A stretch of DNA of 64,000 nt, from positions 317,133,077-317,197,076 of the forward strand of contig NC_057813.1 in assembly GCF_018294505.1 (NCBI RefSeq). Direction: 5' to 3'. This DNA comes from Triticum aestivum (lineage: Eukaryota > Streptophyta > Magnoliopsida > Poales > Poaceae). Under the pieces are notes generated by a model, which was given only the letters and a program-made list of their open reading frames with translations, was not told where the DNA came from and made no database searches. Shown here piece by piece: positions 33,531 to 45,263 of the stretch. Made by a program: the position numbers and the translations under genes. The number at the start of each line of letters is the position of its first letter. The stretch's first letter is position 1.

Positions 33531-34460
33531 ATGGCATCTAGCGAGGGAAATTACCACCGTAGAGGTCCTTACTTTGATGGTACTAATTTTGCTAGTTGGA
33601 AGCATAAGATGAAAATGCATATTCTTGTACATAATCCTGCCGTTTGGGCTATTGTGTGTATTGTTTTTCAAGGTGAATTCTTTGATGGGAGAGAACCAAA
33701 TCATGAAGCAACTACGGAAGAATTGAAGATGCTGCAACAGAACGCTCAAGCTTGCAATATCCTCTTCAATGGATTGTGCCCCAAAGAATTCAACAAAATC
33801 AGCCGTCTTGAGAATGCAAAGGAAATTTGCAATACTTTGATTGATATGCACGAAGGTACCGAGTCCATCAAGGAATACAAATTGGATGTGCTTCAAAGTG
33901 AACTTGACAAGTTCAAAATGAAGGATGGTGAAGGTGTCGATGAAATGTACTCTAGGATTGCTCTCATCACAATTGAGATTGCTGGCTTAGGAAGTGAAGA
34001 GATGACTGACAGATTCATCATCAACAAGATCCTAGGAGCCTTGGATGGAAAATATGACACCTTGTGCACATTGATCCAAATGATGCCCAATTACAAAGAT
34101 CTCAAGCCAATGGAAGTCATTGGAAGAATTGTTGCTCATGAGGTGTCACTCAAGGAAAAGGAAGAGCTTCACAACAAGTCTAGTGGTGCTTATAAAGCTT
34201 CATATGATGCTCCTACCACATCAAGTGAAAAACAAGTCTTCAATGAAGAATTCAGCTTAATGGTGAAGAGCTTCAACAAATTCCACAAAAGCAGAAGTAA
34301 AGAGAGAAGCTCCAAGTCAAGGTCCTATAATGACAAAACATCTTCTAGTCGTGATCGAAATTGCTACAATTGTGGAAGACCCGGACACTACTCCAATGAG
34401 TGTATGACTTCCTATAAAAGAAAAGAAGACTCACCTAAAAGGAGAAGTAGAACAGATGAA
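33531..34460 (+). pseudogene. gag of the Sirevirus-like element, 5' part
   Basis: An open frame of about 310 codons from ATG 33531, 70 bases after the primer site. It shows a copia-type gag: a short N-terminal segment with GTNFASWK, a helical core (the UBN2-like region of plant copia gag, about residues 60-210), a Lys/Ser/Arg-rich part and a CCHC zinc knuckle at 34362-34403. The Tekay element interrupts it after 34460. The reading frame resumes in the same phase at 45264 once the insertion and one copy of its target duplication are left out. Gag would form the particle and bind element RNA. Confidence 0.8.
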
Positions 34461-37127
34461 TGTAACATCCCAAATTTTCAATTTGGAATGTTATGCATTA
34501 GGTCATCACTGCATATCATATTTTATTGCATTTTTGGTCGATCCTAGAAATTCTACGCAACTCAAGGACCCATGGAGAGAGTTGGGGATTTCGTTATTTT
34601 CATATTTGAGTTTTTCTCAAATTTTGAAAAGAGGATCATTTGGTTTTAATTATTTTTTTCTCTTCGAATATTTCCTATATGAAAAATAAAGAGCGGGGAT
34701 AAAATGACTTCTCCAAAATAAAGAAATATTGGAGGAAAAATATTAAAATCAAATAAGAAATTTTATTCGGAGTTTTATTGCTATTTTATTTGAATTAGGA
34801 AAAAATGCGTTTTTCAAAATTGCATTAGAGGCCCAAATAAATGTTCTCGTTGTTCGCAATATTATTAGAGGATCGTAAAAATTTATTTCAAGATTTTTGA
34901 GACTCCATTTAGTATTTCTTTCGTTAGTTTTCTGTGTCAGGATTTATATGAAAAACTAACCGACTTATCGGGTCGTGTCCGACCTGGACTCCGCGCCCGG
35001 CCAGCCTTATAGGCCCCGACCCCGCCAGCCCTCCAGCCACGCCCCGCCAAAACCCTAGCCGCCGCCGCCACCCGCCACGGCCGCCGCCTTCCACCGCCGC
35101 TGCGCGTGCGCCACCGCCCGTGACGCCGCCGCCGCCGCCCCGTCCCGCCGTCGCCGCCCACCGCCGCCGCAGCCTCGCTGCCGAAGCTGCCCATCCTGCC
35201 GCCCCGCCACCAAGCTCGATCTCGCCGGAAGTATAGCCGCCGCCACTGCCGGTTTTCTCGAGAAAAAACCATTGGTTTTTTTCAAAACCCTAGATCTATT
35301 CTTTTAGATTCAGTTTGGTTTTCTCGGTTTAGTTAAATAGCGGACATTCGTCCGTACGTTCTTTTTAACGAACGTTGTTCGTCCATTAGCCGCAGACAGC
35401 GAACGCTCGTTCGTTAGCCTGTTTGTCACGTTTTATTTTCTAGGGTTTTTCCGTGATTATTTTTGATCGTGATTTCTGCCCTGATCTTCGTTTTAGTTTA
35501 TCTTTTCGCTCGTTTATCCGATTCAGGTGATTCAAGCACCTAGATCTTCGTCCTGAAGCCCTATTTCTGTTTAAACAACTTGAACAAGATTTTGGTACTG
35601 TAAAATTTAACTTTAGTCCACTTTACTAAACGGATCTTGTTTCTTTCGTAGTTTGAGTTTCCTTGCTCCGTTTGAGTTGTTTATTTTTGTAAACCGGAGT
35701 TCTTCAGTTGAACTTTCTGGTTAAATCTTCTTATTTGAGTTTTACCCGTGCTATAAGTTTGAGTGCTTATGTATGCCTTTGTTTGTTTGCGATAGAATTC
35801 CCGGAGTGCGAAGCGTGCTACTACGAGTCTCTAGGTTTTGCGAATCATCAGCAAGGCAAGTAACACCTTGATCATACCTCTTTACTACCCAGTTTTTATG
35901 CATTACATAAACCCTGAAACATTGCATGGTTAGGATTTGAATAACATGTGGGTTTTGGGAAGTAGATGATGAGGTAGAACCTATTGCCATGTTTTGTTAT
36001 CAAACCTTTGGGAGTTACTTCTATGTTATGCTTATATTGATATGCTATGCTCGTAGACATGGTTTGGGTGAGTGTATCCATGACAGATGTGAGTATTGTT
36101 AATTAATGGTTAACTTAAGGTGGCTACTTAAATACACATCTGGGTGGATTGGTTGAAGGCACCTTGGAGTACCCAGTGGTTGTCAGGGTAGCTGGAGAAT
36201 CCAGTGTTGTCCTAGGATATCCCAGAGTACCCATGTGATCATCCTATGGTTCGCCACCCAGGCTCAAAGGGATCATAAGATTATTCATGCTGGAAACTTC
36301 TATGTTCAGCCACAAGCCAATATGGGCTCTAGCATAGTTGATTAAGTGCATGAAGCTCTTGAAGAGGTAAACTAGAAGATGTAGTGGGCTGTAGGTGTTA
36401 CTGTCTACCCAGAGTAGGGACTTAATGCTTCAGAAAGGCTATTTCCCGATCCTCCAATCATGGATGTGTTCAAGTCTTGTGGGAAAAGTGCGCAATCCTC
36501 TGCAGAGTATACAAACTAATCGTGGTTAGCCATGTCCCTGGTTATGGACATCTTGAGTACCTGGTTCTTGGATTATCATGTTGATCTCATCACTCTATAT
36601 TAATTTGTTGTGTTTAATGATGATGCTTAATTGGGATTGAGTTGGAGGAACCTTCTCAATGTTTATCAACCACCACGATAGTTAAATAAAATTTATTCCT
36701 TTGTTGTAGGAAAAAAATAGCTTTATGCAAAACTGTAACCATAGAGCTTTCCACCAGCCAAATATGCATGTAGTGATAGCATTTATTCGATTCATTACCC
36801 TATGTGTTACATTGCCAGCATATTCCATGTGCTGACCCGTTTTGGGCTGCAACATTTCATGTTGCAGACTTTTCAGACGATGAGTAAGGTGCCATAGATT
36901 ATTGCCATTCACTCAGCTATGTTGTTGGAGTTGATGGACTCACTTTATCTTCCAAGCCTTCCGTTGTTATCGTTTTTTAGATGGCCTTAAGCCATATTAT
37001 TGTAATAAGTCCTCTTTTGATACATTCGATGTAAAAAGTGTGTGGTTGGAATTCTGTTATAAATCCTCAAGTACTGTGCGTGTCAGCATTACTGATCCAG
37101 GGATGACACTGATGCACAGAGACTAGA
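34461..37127 (+). repeat. 5' LTR of the Tekay-type element
   Basis: Starts TGTAACATCCC. A GC-rich island lies at about 34970-35240 and AT-rich sequence surrounds it. Compared with the 3' LTR, the last part is shortened: about 23 bases just before the end are missing after GACTAG. In the first 230 bases I count by eye about five substitutions and two small indels against the 3' LTR. Short frames inside, including Arg/Gly-rich minus-strand ones in the GC island, are not genes. Confidence 0.85.
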
Positions 37128-37131
37128 ATGA

Positions 37132-37143
37132 TGGTATCAGAGC
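37132..37143 (+). promoter_or_regulatory. Primer binding site of the Tekay-type element
   Basis: TGGTATCAGAGC, four bases after the LTR end, complementary to initiator Met tRNA. Confidence 0.85.
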
Positions 37144-37236
37144 ACACGCTAACTGTAGGACACGACCATTAAGCTAAAACCATAGGACACTACTCTCTTC
37201 TCATTTCTGACTCCTCTCCCTTTTCTACTCTATAGG

Positions 37237-37970
37237 ATGGCGGATGCAAGGAACAAGTTTACACAACCGGATGAAGACACTCCTTTTGGACGACACTTGA
37301 AGGAAGTTACTAGGTACCTGAACATTGGGATACCAAGCTTCACCGGGACCTACATCGGCACTTTACCAGAAGAGGAGCATTGGATGATTCGAGTTCAAGT
37401 TCCAGGAAGGACGTTCATGCCAGTCACTGAGCCCAAAGAGTTTTCCTTTGATGCACCAACCTAGAGTCTAGGAAAGAGCATGGCAGTGCACATCACCATG
37501 GGACGCATTGGAGAAGTTTCGCACAAGGATCTAAAGGATACTATCTACCAGCTTTGTGGGTGCCGAGATGAGCAATGGGAGATGATCAGCACCAGGAGGG
37601 ACAGGTCCATTGCAGCTTTCATCCAGGAGTTAAACCAGCACATTCTCGCCAGGAGAACCAGATGTGTGCAGGCATGATAGACCTGAAGAAGGCAATGGTC
37701 AGGATCACGGAGCTGGAGGAAGAACTCAAGTCTACACGTGATGGATATGAGGAGGAAATGAAAATACTCGTGGAGAAGAATCCCAATTTGACGAGAAAGC
37801 TAGGAGTATTCATGGGAGACCCCGGGCCAGGAGGAGATGACGATGAATCCAAGGACATTTGTTCGGAGGACTACATCATCATCGATGACACCGACTCAGA
37901 CCCCGACGATAGCGATGATGATTATGTTGATGAAGCTGGAGCAGATATCATGGAGTCTTCTACCGATTAA
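37237..37970 (+). pseudogene. Extra ORF between primer site and gag
   Basis: A reading frame starts at 37237, meets a TAG at 37462-37464, continues in phase to about 37650 and then needs a frame change to reach its end at 37970. The N-terminal two thirds look globular (WMIRVQVPGR and HITMGRIGEV blocks). A Lys/Glu-rich helical stretch follows, possibly a coiled coil (about 37680-37790). The C-terminal 45 residues are strongly acidic (runs of Asp). I recognise the arrangement as recurrent in grass Tekay-like elements but know no function. It ends about 210 bases before the gag ATG. Confidence 0.6.
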
Positions 37971-38179
37971 ACTTCTAGTCGACCACCATATCAGTAGTAG
38001 TATTCCCCCATGTATATAGTATAGTCCGAGCACTTTTGTAACGATAGTTAGACCGATTGTATGCCCTTGTTTGAATTGATTCAAGTGATATGATTGTGTT
38101 TGTCTCATGTGCATATGGGTAGTGTTTTCCCTTTAGACCTCATTCTATTATATTTTCTCACCTTTTCTAAACCGATCAG

Positions 38180-39615
38180 ATGCCTCCGAGACGTGACAAT
38201 GGATTTGCTTTCCCACCAGAGCTCACCCAGTTGATCCAGCAACAGAATACCCTGATGCAGCTACTAGTCCAGAATCGGAACCAGTGGAACAACAACAACT
38301 ACCCACCACCACCACCTGTTGATCACTTAGCCCATTTTCTAAGGCTGAATCCGCCGGTGTTCTCTAGTAGCACCGAGCCGATTTTGCAGATGATTGGCTC
38401 TGCAAGATTGGAAGGGAGCTGACCACTGCAGGATGCATAGATGCGGAGAGAGTGTGTTTTGCTGCACATCAGCTTGATGGACCCGCAACATCATGGTGGG
38501 AAAATTTTACAGCCACTTACCCCATTGACACTGTTACATGGGACTAGTTTCAGCAGGTTTTCCACATTGCCCATGTTTCAGTAGGAGATATGGCCATGAA
38601 GAAGCGCGAGTTTCGCAACTTGCGCCAAGGAGGACGCATAGTGGGCCAGTATGTGGATGATTTTAGTAAGTTAGCACGTTATGCCCCAGATGACGTCGCT
38701 ACAGATGCTGCTAAGCAGGAGAAGTTTCTGGAAGGACTGAATGATGAGCTGAGCATGCAGTTGATGGTGGCAACATTCAACAACTAACAGGAGTTGGTAG
38801 ATAGAGCTCTTATGATTGAAGGGAAGCAGCAGCAGATAGACAACCACAAGAGTAAGTATGGACAAGGGAAGTACGATTCAGGAGCTCAGCAAAGGCCTCG
38901 TTTTACCCCGAACTCGGGAGGACACATTCACCATAACCATGGAGACCATAATTTCAATGGAGGAAGTTCACATAACCATAGTGGCTCCAAGAATGGGAAT
39001 GGGAATGGAGGAAGCAATGGCCAGAACCGTTCCAACCCAGCAATGCCCGCCAAGAAGGATCTAAGTCACATTACTTGTTTCAAGTGCGGGAAGAATGGAC
39101 ATTACGCCACGGAGTGTTCTGAAGCAAAGAATGGAAATGGCAATGGAAGCTCTGGGAAGAAGCCCAACCCTTTGAACAGGGGACAAGTGAACCACGTTAG
39201 CGTGGAGGAGATTAAAGCGCAACCCGATGCAGTTATAGGTAAGTTTTTGGTTAAGTCATTTACTGCAATCGTTCTTTTTGATACTGGTGCATCGCATTCT
39301 TACATATCAAGGGGATTTGTGGATAAGTATAACCTCCCAACCCAAACCCTTAGGTCACCCATGTTAGTAACCTTGCAAGGAGCAGAGTATATGGCTAGCC
39401 TTTGGTGTGATCGGTTACCATTAAGGATTGGTAACTACGAGTTCCCCTCAGACCTAATAGTATTGGAGTCACAAGGACTGGATGTAATATTAGGCATGGA
39501 TTGGTTATCAAAGTATGGAGGGAACATTGACCGCTCTAGTAAGTTGATTATGCTCACCACCCCAGAAGGAAGAAGGATTAAGTATGTATCCCGACATGTG
39601 CCGAAGAGGACTTAA
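38180..39615 (+). pseudogene. gag and protease of the Tekay-type element, broken
   Basis: The start at 38180 gives the usual Tekay N-terminus (MPPRR, Gln/Asn-rich, Pro-rich). A frameshift near 38385 precedes the gag core, which reads from about 38390 to 38830 with in-frame TAG at 38545-38547 and TAA at 38785-38787. A His/Asn/Gly-rich linker follows, then a CCHC knuckle at 39076-39117. The protease has the standard DTGAS active site with Asp at 39280, then the LGMDWL motif near 39493. The frame ends at TAA 39613-39615, where I expect a Gln codon. Confidence 0.85.
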
Positions 39616-41279
39616 GTGAATTCCTTATCAGGAGTTGTACAGGAGGAAGTACCAGTGGTGAAGGATTTCCCTAACGTATTTCTAGAGGAGTTGCCAGGCA
39701 TGCCACCGGATAGAGACATAGAGTTTTTGATTGAGCTTTTGCCAGGCATAGGGCCAATATCTAAGAGACCGTATCGGATGCCCGCAAAGGATTTGGAGGA
39801 AATTAAGAAGCGAATTAAGGAGTTACTGGATAAAGGCTATATTCGGCCAAGTTCGTCACCTTGGGGATCCCAGTACTTCTAGCAGAGAAGAAGGATGGAT
39901 TGTTGAGGATGGTTGTCGATTATCGTGGTTTGAATGAAGTGACGATCAAGAACAAGTACCCACTGCCAATGATCAATGATTTATTTGACCAGTTGCAAGG
40001 GGCTAAAGTATTCTCCAAGATTGATCTGCGATCAGGATACCATCAGTTGAAGATTCGAGAGCAGGATATACCTAAGACAACTTTTACCACAAGGTACAGA
40101 CTTTATGAGTATACCGTTGTGCCATTTGGTCTGACTAACGCGCCTGCATATTTCATGAACATGATGAACAAGGTGTTTATGAAGTTTTTGGATAAGTTCG
40201 TCGTAGTGTTCATTGATGATATATTGGTTTACTCAAAGAATGAAGAGGAGCATAAGGAGCATTTGTGTTTGGTTCTCGAGAAGCTCAGGGAACATTAGTT
40301 ATATGCTAAGTTCGGCAAGTGTGAATTTTGGTTGAAGGAAGTTGGATTCCTTGGACATGTTATATCCGGAGAAGGAATATCAGTAGACCCCACCAAGGTT
40401 GTCACTGTGACTAAATGGGAATCACCCATGTTGGTTGGAGAAATCCGGAGTTTTCTTGGACTCGCAGGATACTACAGAAGGTTCATTGAGAATTTTTCCA
40501 AGATTGCCAAGCCCATGACGGAGTTGTTGAAGAAGGACACCAAGTTCAAATGGACTGAGGATTGTGAGGCCAGTTTTCAGGAGTTGAAGAAACGTTTGGT
40601 TACAGCCCAAGTGTTGATTCTTCCAGATCAACGCAAGGATTATCAAGTGTATTGTGACGCTTCACGTCGAGGACTTGGAGCAGTGCTTATGCAGGAGGGA
40701 AGAGTTGTTTCATATGCCTCACGACAGCTTAAACCTCATGAGTTGAATTATGCTACACATGATTTGGAGTTAGCAGCCGTAGTGCATGCGTTGAAGACAT
40801 GGAGACATTTTCTCATCGGAAACCATTGTGAGGTGTACACGGATCACAAGAGTTTGAAGTATATCTTCACGCAGAAGGAGTTGAATCTCAGGCAGAGGAG
40901 ATGGTTGGAGCTCATCAAGGATTATGATATGAAATTACACTATCATCCCGAAAAGGCTAATGTAGTAGCCAATGCATTGAGTCGCAAGAGTCATGTCAAT
41001 ACACTCCTGGCAGGAGAATTACCCAAGGAGTTAGCAGAGGATCTTCGCGAGCTATGTTTGGAAATAGTTCCGAGAGGCTATGTAGCAGCGTTGGAAATTC
41101 AGTCTACTTTGATGGATAAGATCAGAGAAGCTCAGAAGACTGACAAAGAGATTGCTGAGATAAAGGAAAGGATGAGCAAAGGAAAGGCTAAAGGATTTCG
41201 TGAGGATGAGCACGATACTTTATGGTTTGAGGATCGTGTATACGTGCCTAGTGACCCCGAGATTAGGAAGTTGATTTTG
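39616..41279 (+). pseudogene. Reverse transcriptase and RNase H of the Tekay-type element
   Basis: In phase after the stop at 39613. A frameshift near 39872 lies in the fingers. The palm then follows, with VVDYRGLN near 39910, PFGLTNAP near 40120 and catalytic FIDD (a YxDD variant) at 40209-40220. TAG at 40296-40298 separates RT from the thumb and RNase H. RNase H begins near 40640 (YCDAS, first catalytic Asp) and keeps the later TDHKS and NVVANALS blocks; the acidic residue of the last block is Asn here. The frame then stays open to a TAG at 41280-41282. Confidence 0.85.
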
Positions 41280-41282
41280 TAG

Positions 41283-42571
41283 GAGGCCCATGATTCTCCG
41301 TATTCGATTCACCCAGGAAATACCAAGATGTATCTGGATTTGATGGACAGTTTCTGGTGGACCGGAATGAAGAAAGATATTGCAGAGTATGTAGCAGTAT
41401 GTGATGTATGTCAGAGAGTGAAGGAAGAGCATTAGAAGCCAGCAGGTTTGCTACAGCCATTGCCGATACCCAAATGGAAGTGGGACAAGCTAGGCATGGA
41501 CTTTATCACAGGATTGCCCAGAACTCGTTCAGGCTATGACTCGATATGGGTTGTAGTCGATCGGTTGACGAAGGTAGCTCATTTCATCCCAGTGAAGACC
41601 ACTTACACCAGTGCTAAGTTGGCAAAGATATACATGACCAGGATCGTATGTCTGCATGGAGTTTCGAGGACCATTGTATCAGATAGAGGAACCCAGTTTA
41701 CCTCAAAGTTTTGGAATCATTTTCATGAGACTTTGGGTACTAGGCTAGAGTTTAGTACAACCTTTTATCCATAGACAGATGGACAGACTGAGAGAGTCAA
41801 TCAGATTCTGGAGGACATGTTGAGAGCTTGCGCGCTAGATTATGGATCTAGTTGGGACGAGAATTTGTCGTATGCAGAGTTCTCTTACAATAACAATTAT
41901 CAAGCCAGTTTGAAGATGTCCCCTTTCAAAGCTTTGTACAGAAGGAGGTGTAGGACACCATTGTTATGGGATGAAGTTGGAGACCGTCAGTTGTTTGGGC
42001 CAGATTTGAAGAGAAGGTTAAGTTGATTCGTGACAGACTCAAGGTAGCCCAGTCCAGGTAGAAGAGTTATGCGGATTCTAAACGCAAAGAGACAGTTTAC
42101 AAAGTCGAAGACAGAGTATATCTTCGTGTGCCCCCACTTCGAGGAGTTAAGAATTTTGGAGTTAAGGGAAAGTTAGCACCACGTTTTGTGGGACCATACA
42201 AAGTTTTGGAACGTATGGGAGAAGTTGCTTACAAGTTGGAATTTCCAGAAGGATTGTCAGGAGTTCACGACGTGTTCCACGTTTCCCAGTTGAAGAAGTG
42301 CCACGCAGAGATGGACGATATCTTTGTGAGAGATACAGTGCCACTGGAAGTGATTCAGCTGGACATTGATTTAACTTATGAGGAGAAACTAGTGAAGATT
42401 CTCGAGTTTGCCTGCCGAGTCACACGCAACAAGGTTATCAAGTTCTGCAAAGTTCAGTGGAGCCACCATACCGAGGATGAAGCCACCTCGGAGAGAGAGG
42501 AAGACTTACTGAAGGACCACCCGCACCTATTTTCTAGCCAACCCGAATCTCGAGGGCGAGATTCATCTTAA
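41283..42571 (+). pseudogene. Integrase with chromodomain, Tekay type, broken
   Basis: The zinc region (CDVCQ near 41401) is interrupted by TAG at 41433-41435. The DDE core keeps Asp at 41499, Asp at 41682 and Glu at 41790. TAG at 41772-41774 lies just before the GQTE motif. A short deletion near 42005 shifts the frame and another TAG stands at 42059-42061. From 42128 the C-terminal part is open, with the GPYKVLERMG and VFHVSQLKK blocks and then a chromodomain at about 42385-42530, where a Trp usual in the last helix region is Ser. Chromodomains are thought to steer integration to marked chromatin. The end at 42571 is 11 bases before the LTR. Confidence 0.85.
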
Positions 42572-42582
42572 GGCGGTAGGTT

Positions 42583-45258
42583 TGTAACATCCCAAATTTT
42601 CAATTTGGAATGTTATGCATTAGGTCATCATTGCATATCATATTTTATTGCATTTTTGGTTGATCCTAGAAATTCTACGCAACTCAAGGACCCACAGAGA
42701 GAGTTGGGGATTTCGTTATTTTCATATTTGAGTTTTCTCAAATTTTGAAAAGAGGATCATTTGGTTTTAATTATATTTTCTCTTCGAATATTTCCTATAT
42801 GAAAAATAAATAGAGGGGATAAAACGACTTCTCCAAAATAAAGAAATATTGGAGGAAAAATATTAAAATCAAATAAGAAATTTTATTCGGAGTTTTATTG
42901 CTATTTTATTTGAATTAGGAAAAAATGCGTTTTTCAAAATTGCATTAGAGGCCCAAATAAATGTTCACTTTGTCCACAATATTATTAGAGGACTGTGAAA
43001 ATTTATTTCAGGATTTTTGGACTCCAGTATTTCTATCGTTAGTTTTTCTGCGTCAGGATTTATATAAAAAAACTAACCGACTTACCGGGCCATGTCCGAC
43101 CTGGAGTCCGCGCCCGGCCGGCCTTATAAGCCGGGGGCCCGACCCCGCCGGCCCGCCAGCCCCGCCGCGCCGAAACCCTAGCCGCCACCGCCACTTGCCG
43201 CCGCAGCTGTCTTCCGCCGCTGCCGCGCGCGCGCCACCTCCTGAGACGCCGCCGCCACCGCCCTTTCCCGCTGTTGCCGCCCACCGCCGCCGTAGCCCTG
43301 CCGCCGGAGCCGCCTGTCCCGCCGCCACGCCGCCGAGCTTGATGTCGCCGGAGGTATAGCCGCCGCCGCCGCCGGTTTTCTCGGGAAAAACCGATTGTTT
43401 TTTTTCGAAACCCTAGATCCTTTTTTTAGACTCGGTTTGGGTTTTTTCAGTTTAGTTAAATAGCGGATGTTTGTTTTAACGAACGAGCGCGTCCATTAGC
43501 CGCAGACAGCGAACGTTCGTTCCTTAGCCTGTTCGTCGTGTTTTATTTTCCAAGGTTTTTCCGCGATTATTTTCGATCGTGATTTCTGCCCTCATCTTCG
43601 TTTTAGTTTATCTTTTCGCTCGTTTATCCGATTCAGGTGATTCAAGCGCCTAGATCTTCGTCTCGAAGCCCTCTTTCTGTTTAACCAACTTGACCAAGAT
43701 TTTGGTACTGTAAAATTTGACTTTAGTCCAGTTTAGTAAATGATCTTGTTTCTTTCGTAGTTTGAGCTTCGTTGCTCCGTTTGAGTTGTTTCTTTTTGTA
43801 AACCGGAGTTCTTTCGTTGAACTTTCTGGTTAAATCTTCTTATTTGAGTTTTACCCGTGCTATTAGTTTGAGTGCTTATGTATGCCTTTTTTTGTTTGCG
43901 ATAGAATTCTTGGAGTGCGAAGCGTCCTACTACGATTCTCTCGGTTTTGCGGATCATCAGCAAGGCAAGTAACACTTTGATCATACCTCTTTGCTACCTA
44001 GTTTTTATGCATTTGATCAACCCTCAAACATTGCATGGTTAGGATCTGAATAACATGTGGGTTTTGGGAAGTAGATGATGAGGTAGAACCTATTGCCCTG
44101 TTTTATTATCAAACCTCTGGGAGTTACTTCTACGTTATGCTTATATTGCTATGCTATGCTCATAGACGTGGTTTGGGTGAGTGTATCCATGATAGATGTG
44201 AGTATTGTTAATTAATGGTTAACTTAAGGTGGCTACTTAAATACACATCTGGGTGGATTGGTTGAAGGCACCCTGGAGTACCAAGTGGTTGTCAGGGCAC
44301 CTAGAGAATCCAGTGTTGTCCTAGGATATCCCAGAGTACCCGTGTGATCATCCTACGGTTCGCCACCCAGGCTCAAAGGGATCATAAGATTATTCATGCT
44401 GGAAACTTCCGTGTGCAGCCACAAGCCAATATGGGCTCTGGCATAGTTTAGTAAGTTGCGTGAAGCTCTTGAAGAGGTAGACTAGCACATGTAGTGGGTT
44501 GTAGGTGGTACTGTCTACCCAGAGTAGGGAGTTAATGCTTCAGAAAGGCTATGTCTCGATCCTTTGATCATGGATGTGTTCGAGTCTTGTGGGGAAAAGT
44601 GTGCAAACCTCTGCAGAGTATACAAACTAATCATGGTTAGCCGTGTCCCCGGTTATGGACATCTTGAGTATCTGGTTCTTGGATTATCATGTTGATCTCA
44701 TCACTCTAAATTAATTTGTTGGGTTTAATGATGATGCTTAATTGGGATTGAGTTGGAGGAACCTTCTCAATGTTTATCAACCACCATGATAGTTAAATAA
44801 AATTTATTCCTTTGTTGTAGGGAAATATTGGCTTTATGCAAAACTGTAACCATAGAGCTTTCCACCAACCAAATATGCATGTAGTGATAGCATTTATTCG
44901 GTTCATTACTCTATGTGTTACATTGCTAGCATATTCCATGTGCTGACCCATTTCGGGCTGCAACATTTCATGTTGCAGACTTTTCAGACGACGAGTAAGG
45001 TGCCATACGTCGTTGTCGTTCACTCAGCTATGTCGTTGGAGTTGATGGACTCACTTTATCTTCCAAGCCTTCCACTCTTATCGTTTTTATGGCCTTAAGC
45101 CATATTATTGTAATAGGTCCTCTTTTGAGACATTCAATGTAATAATTGTGTGATTGGAACTCTGTTATAAATCCTCAAGTACTGTGCATGTCAGAATTAC
45201 CGATCCAGGGATGACACTGATGCACAAAGACTAGTCTGTTTGAGTTCTGGTCGCTACA
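42583..45258 (+). repeat. 3' LTR of the Tekay-type element
   Basis: 2676 bases, TGTAACATCCC to ...GTCGCTACA, preceded by a purine-rich tract (TTAAGGCGGTAGG) and followed by the target duplication ATGAA. The GC-rich island is at about 43085-43380, with a TATA-like CTTATAAG near 43122. It keeps the terminal 23 bases that the 5' LTR lacks. Confidence 0.85.
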
Positions 45259-45263
45259 ATGAA

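Larger units (their letters stand above)
34461..45258 (+). mobile_element. Tekay-type Ty3/gypsy chromovirus, full structure, degenerate coding
   Basis: 10.8 kb, flanked by perfect 5-bp target duplications ATGAA (34456-34460 and 45259-45263). It has two LTRs of about 2.67 kb, a Met-tRNA primer site, an extra ORF before gag, a Gag-Pol region with a C-terminal chromodomain, and a purine-rich tract before the 3' LTR. Placement in the Tekay lineage rests on the chromodomain, the DTGAS protease and the long TGTAACATCCC LTR. At least eight in-frame stops and several frameshifts show it is inactive. Confidence 0.9.

Noticed and set aside
34937..35285. Arg/Gly-rich proteins on the minus strand
   Set aside because: They come from the CCG-rich LTR island; both LTRs show different frames there.
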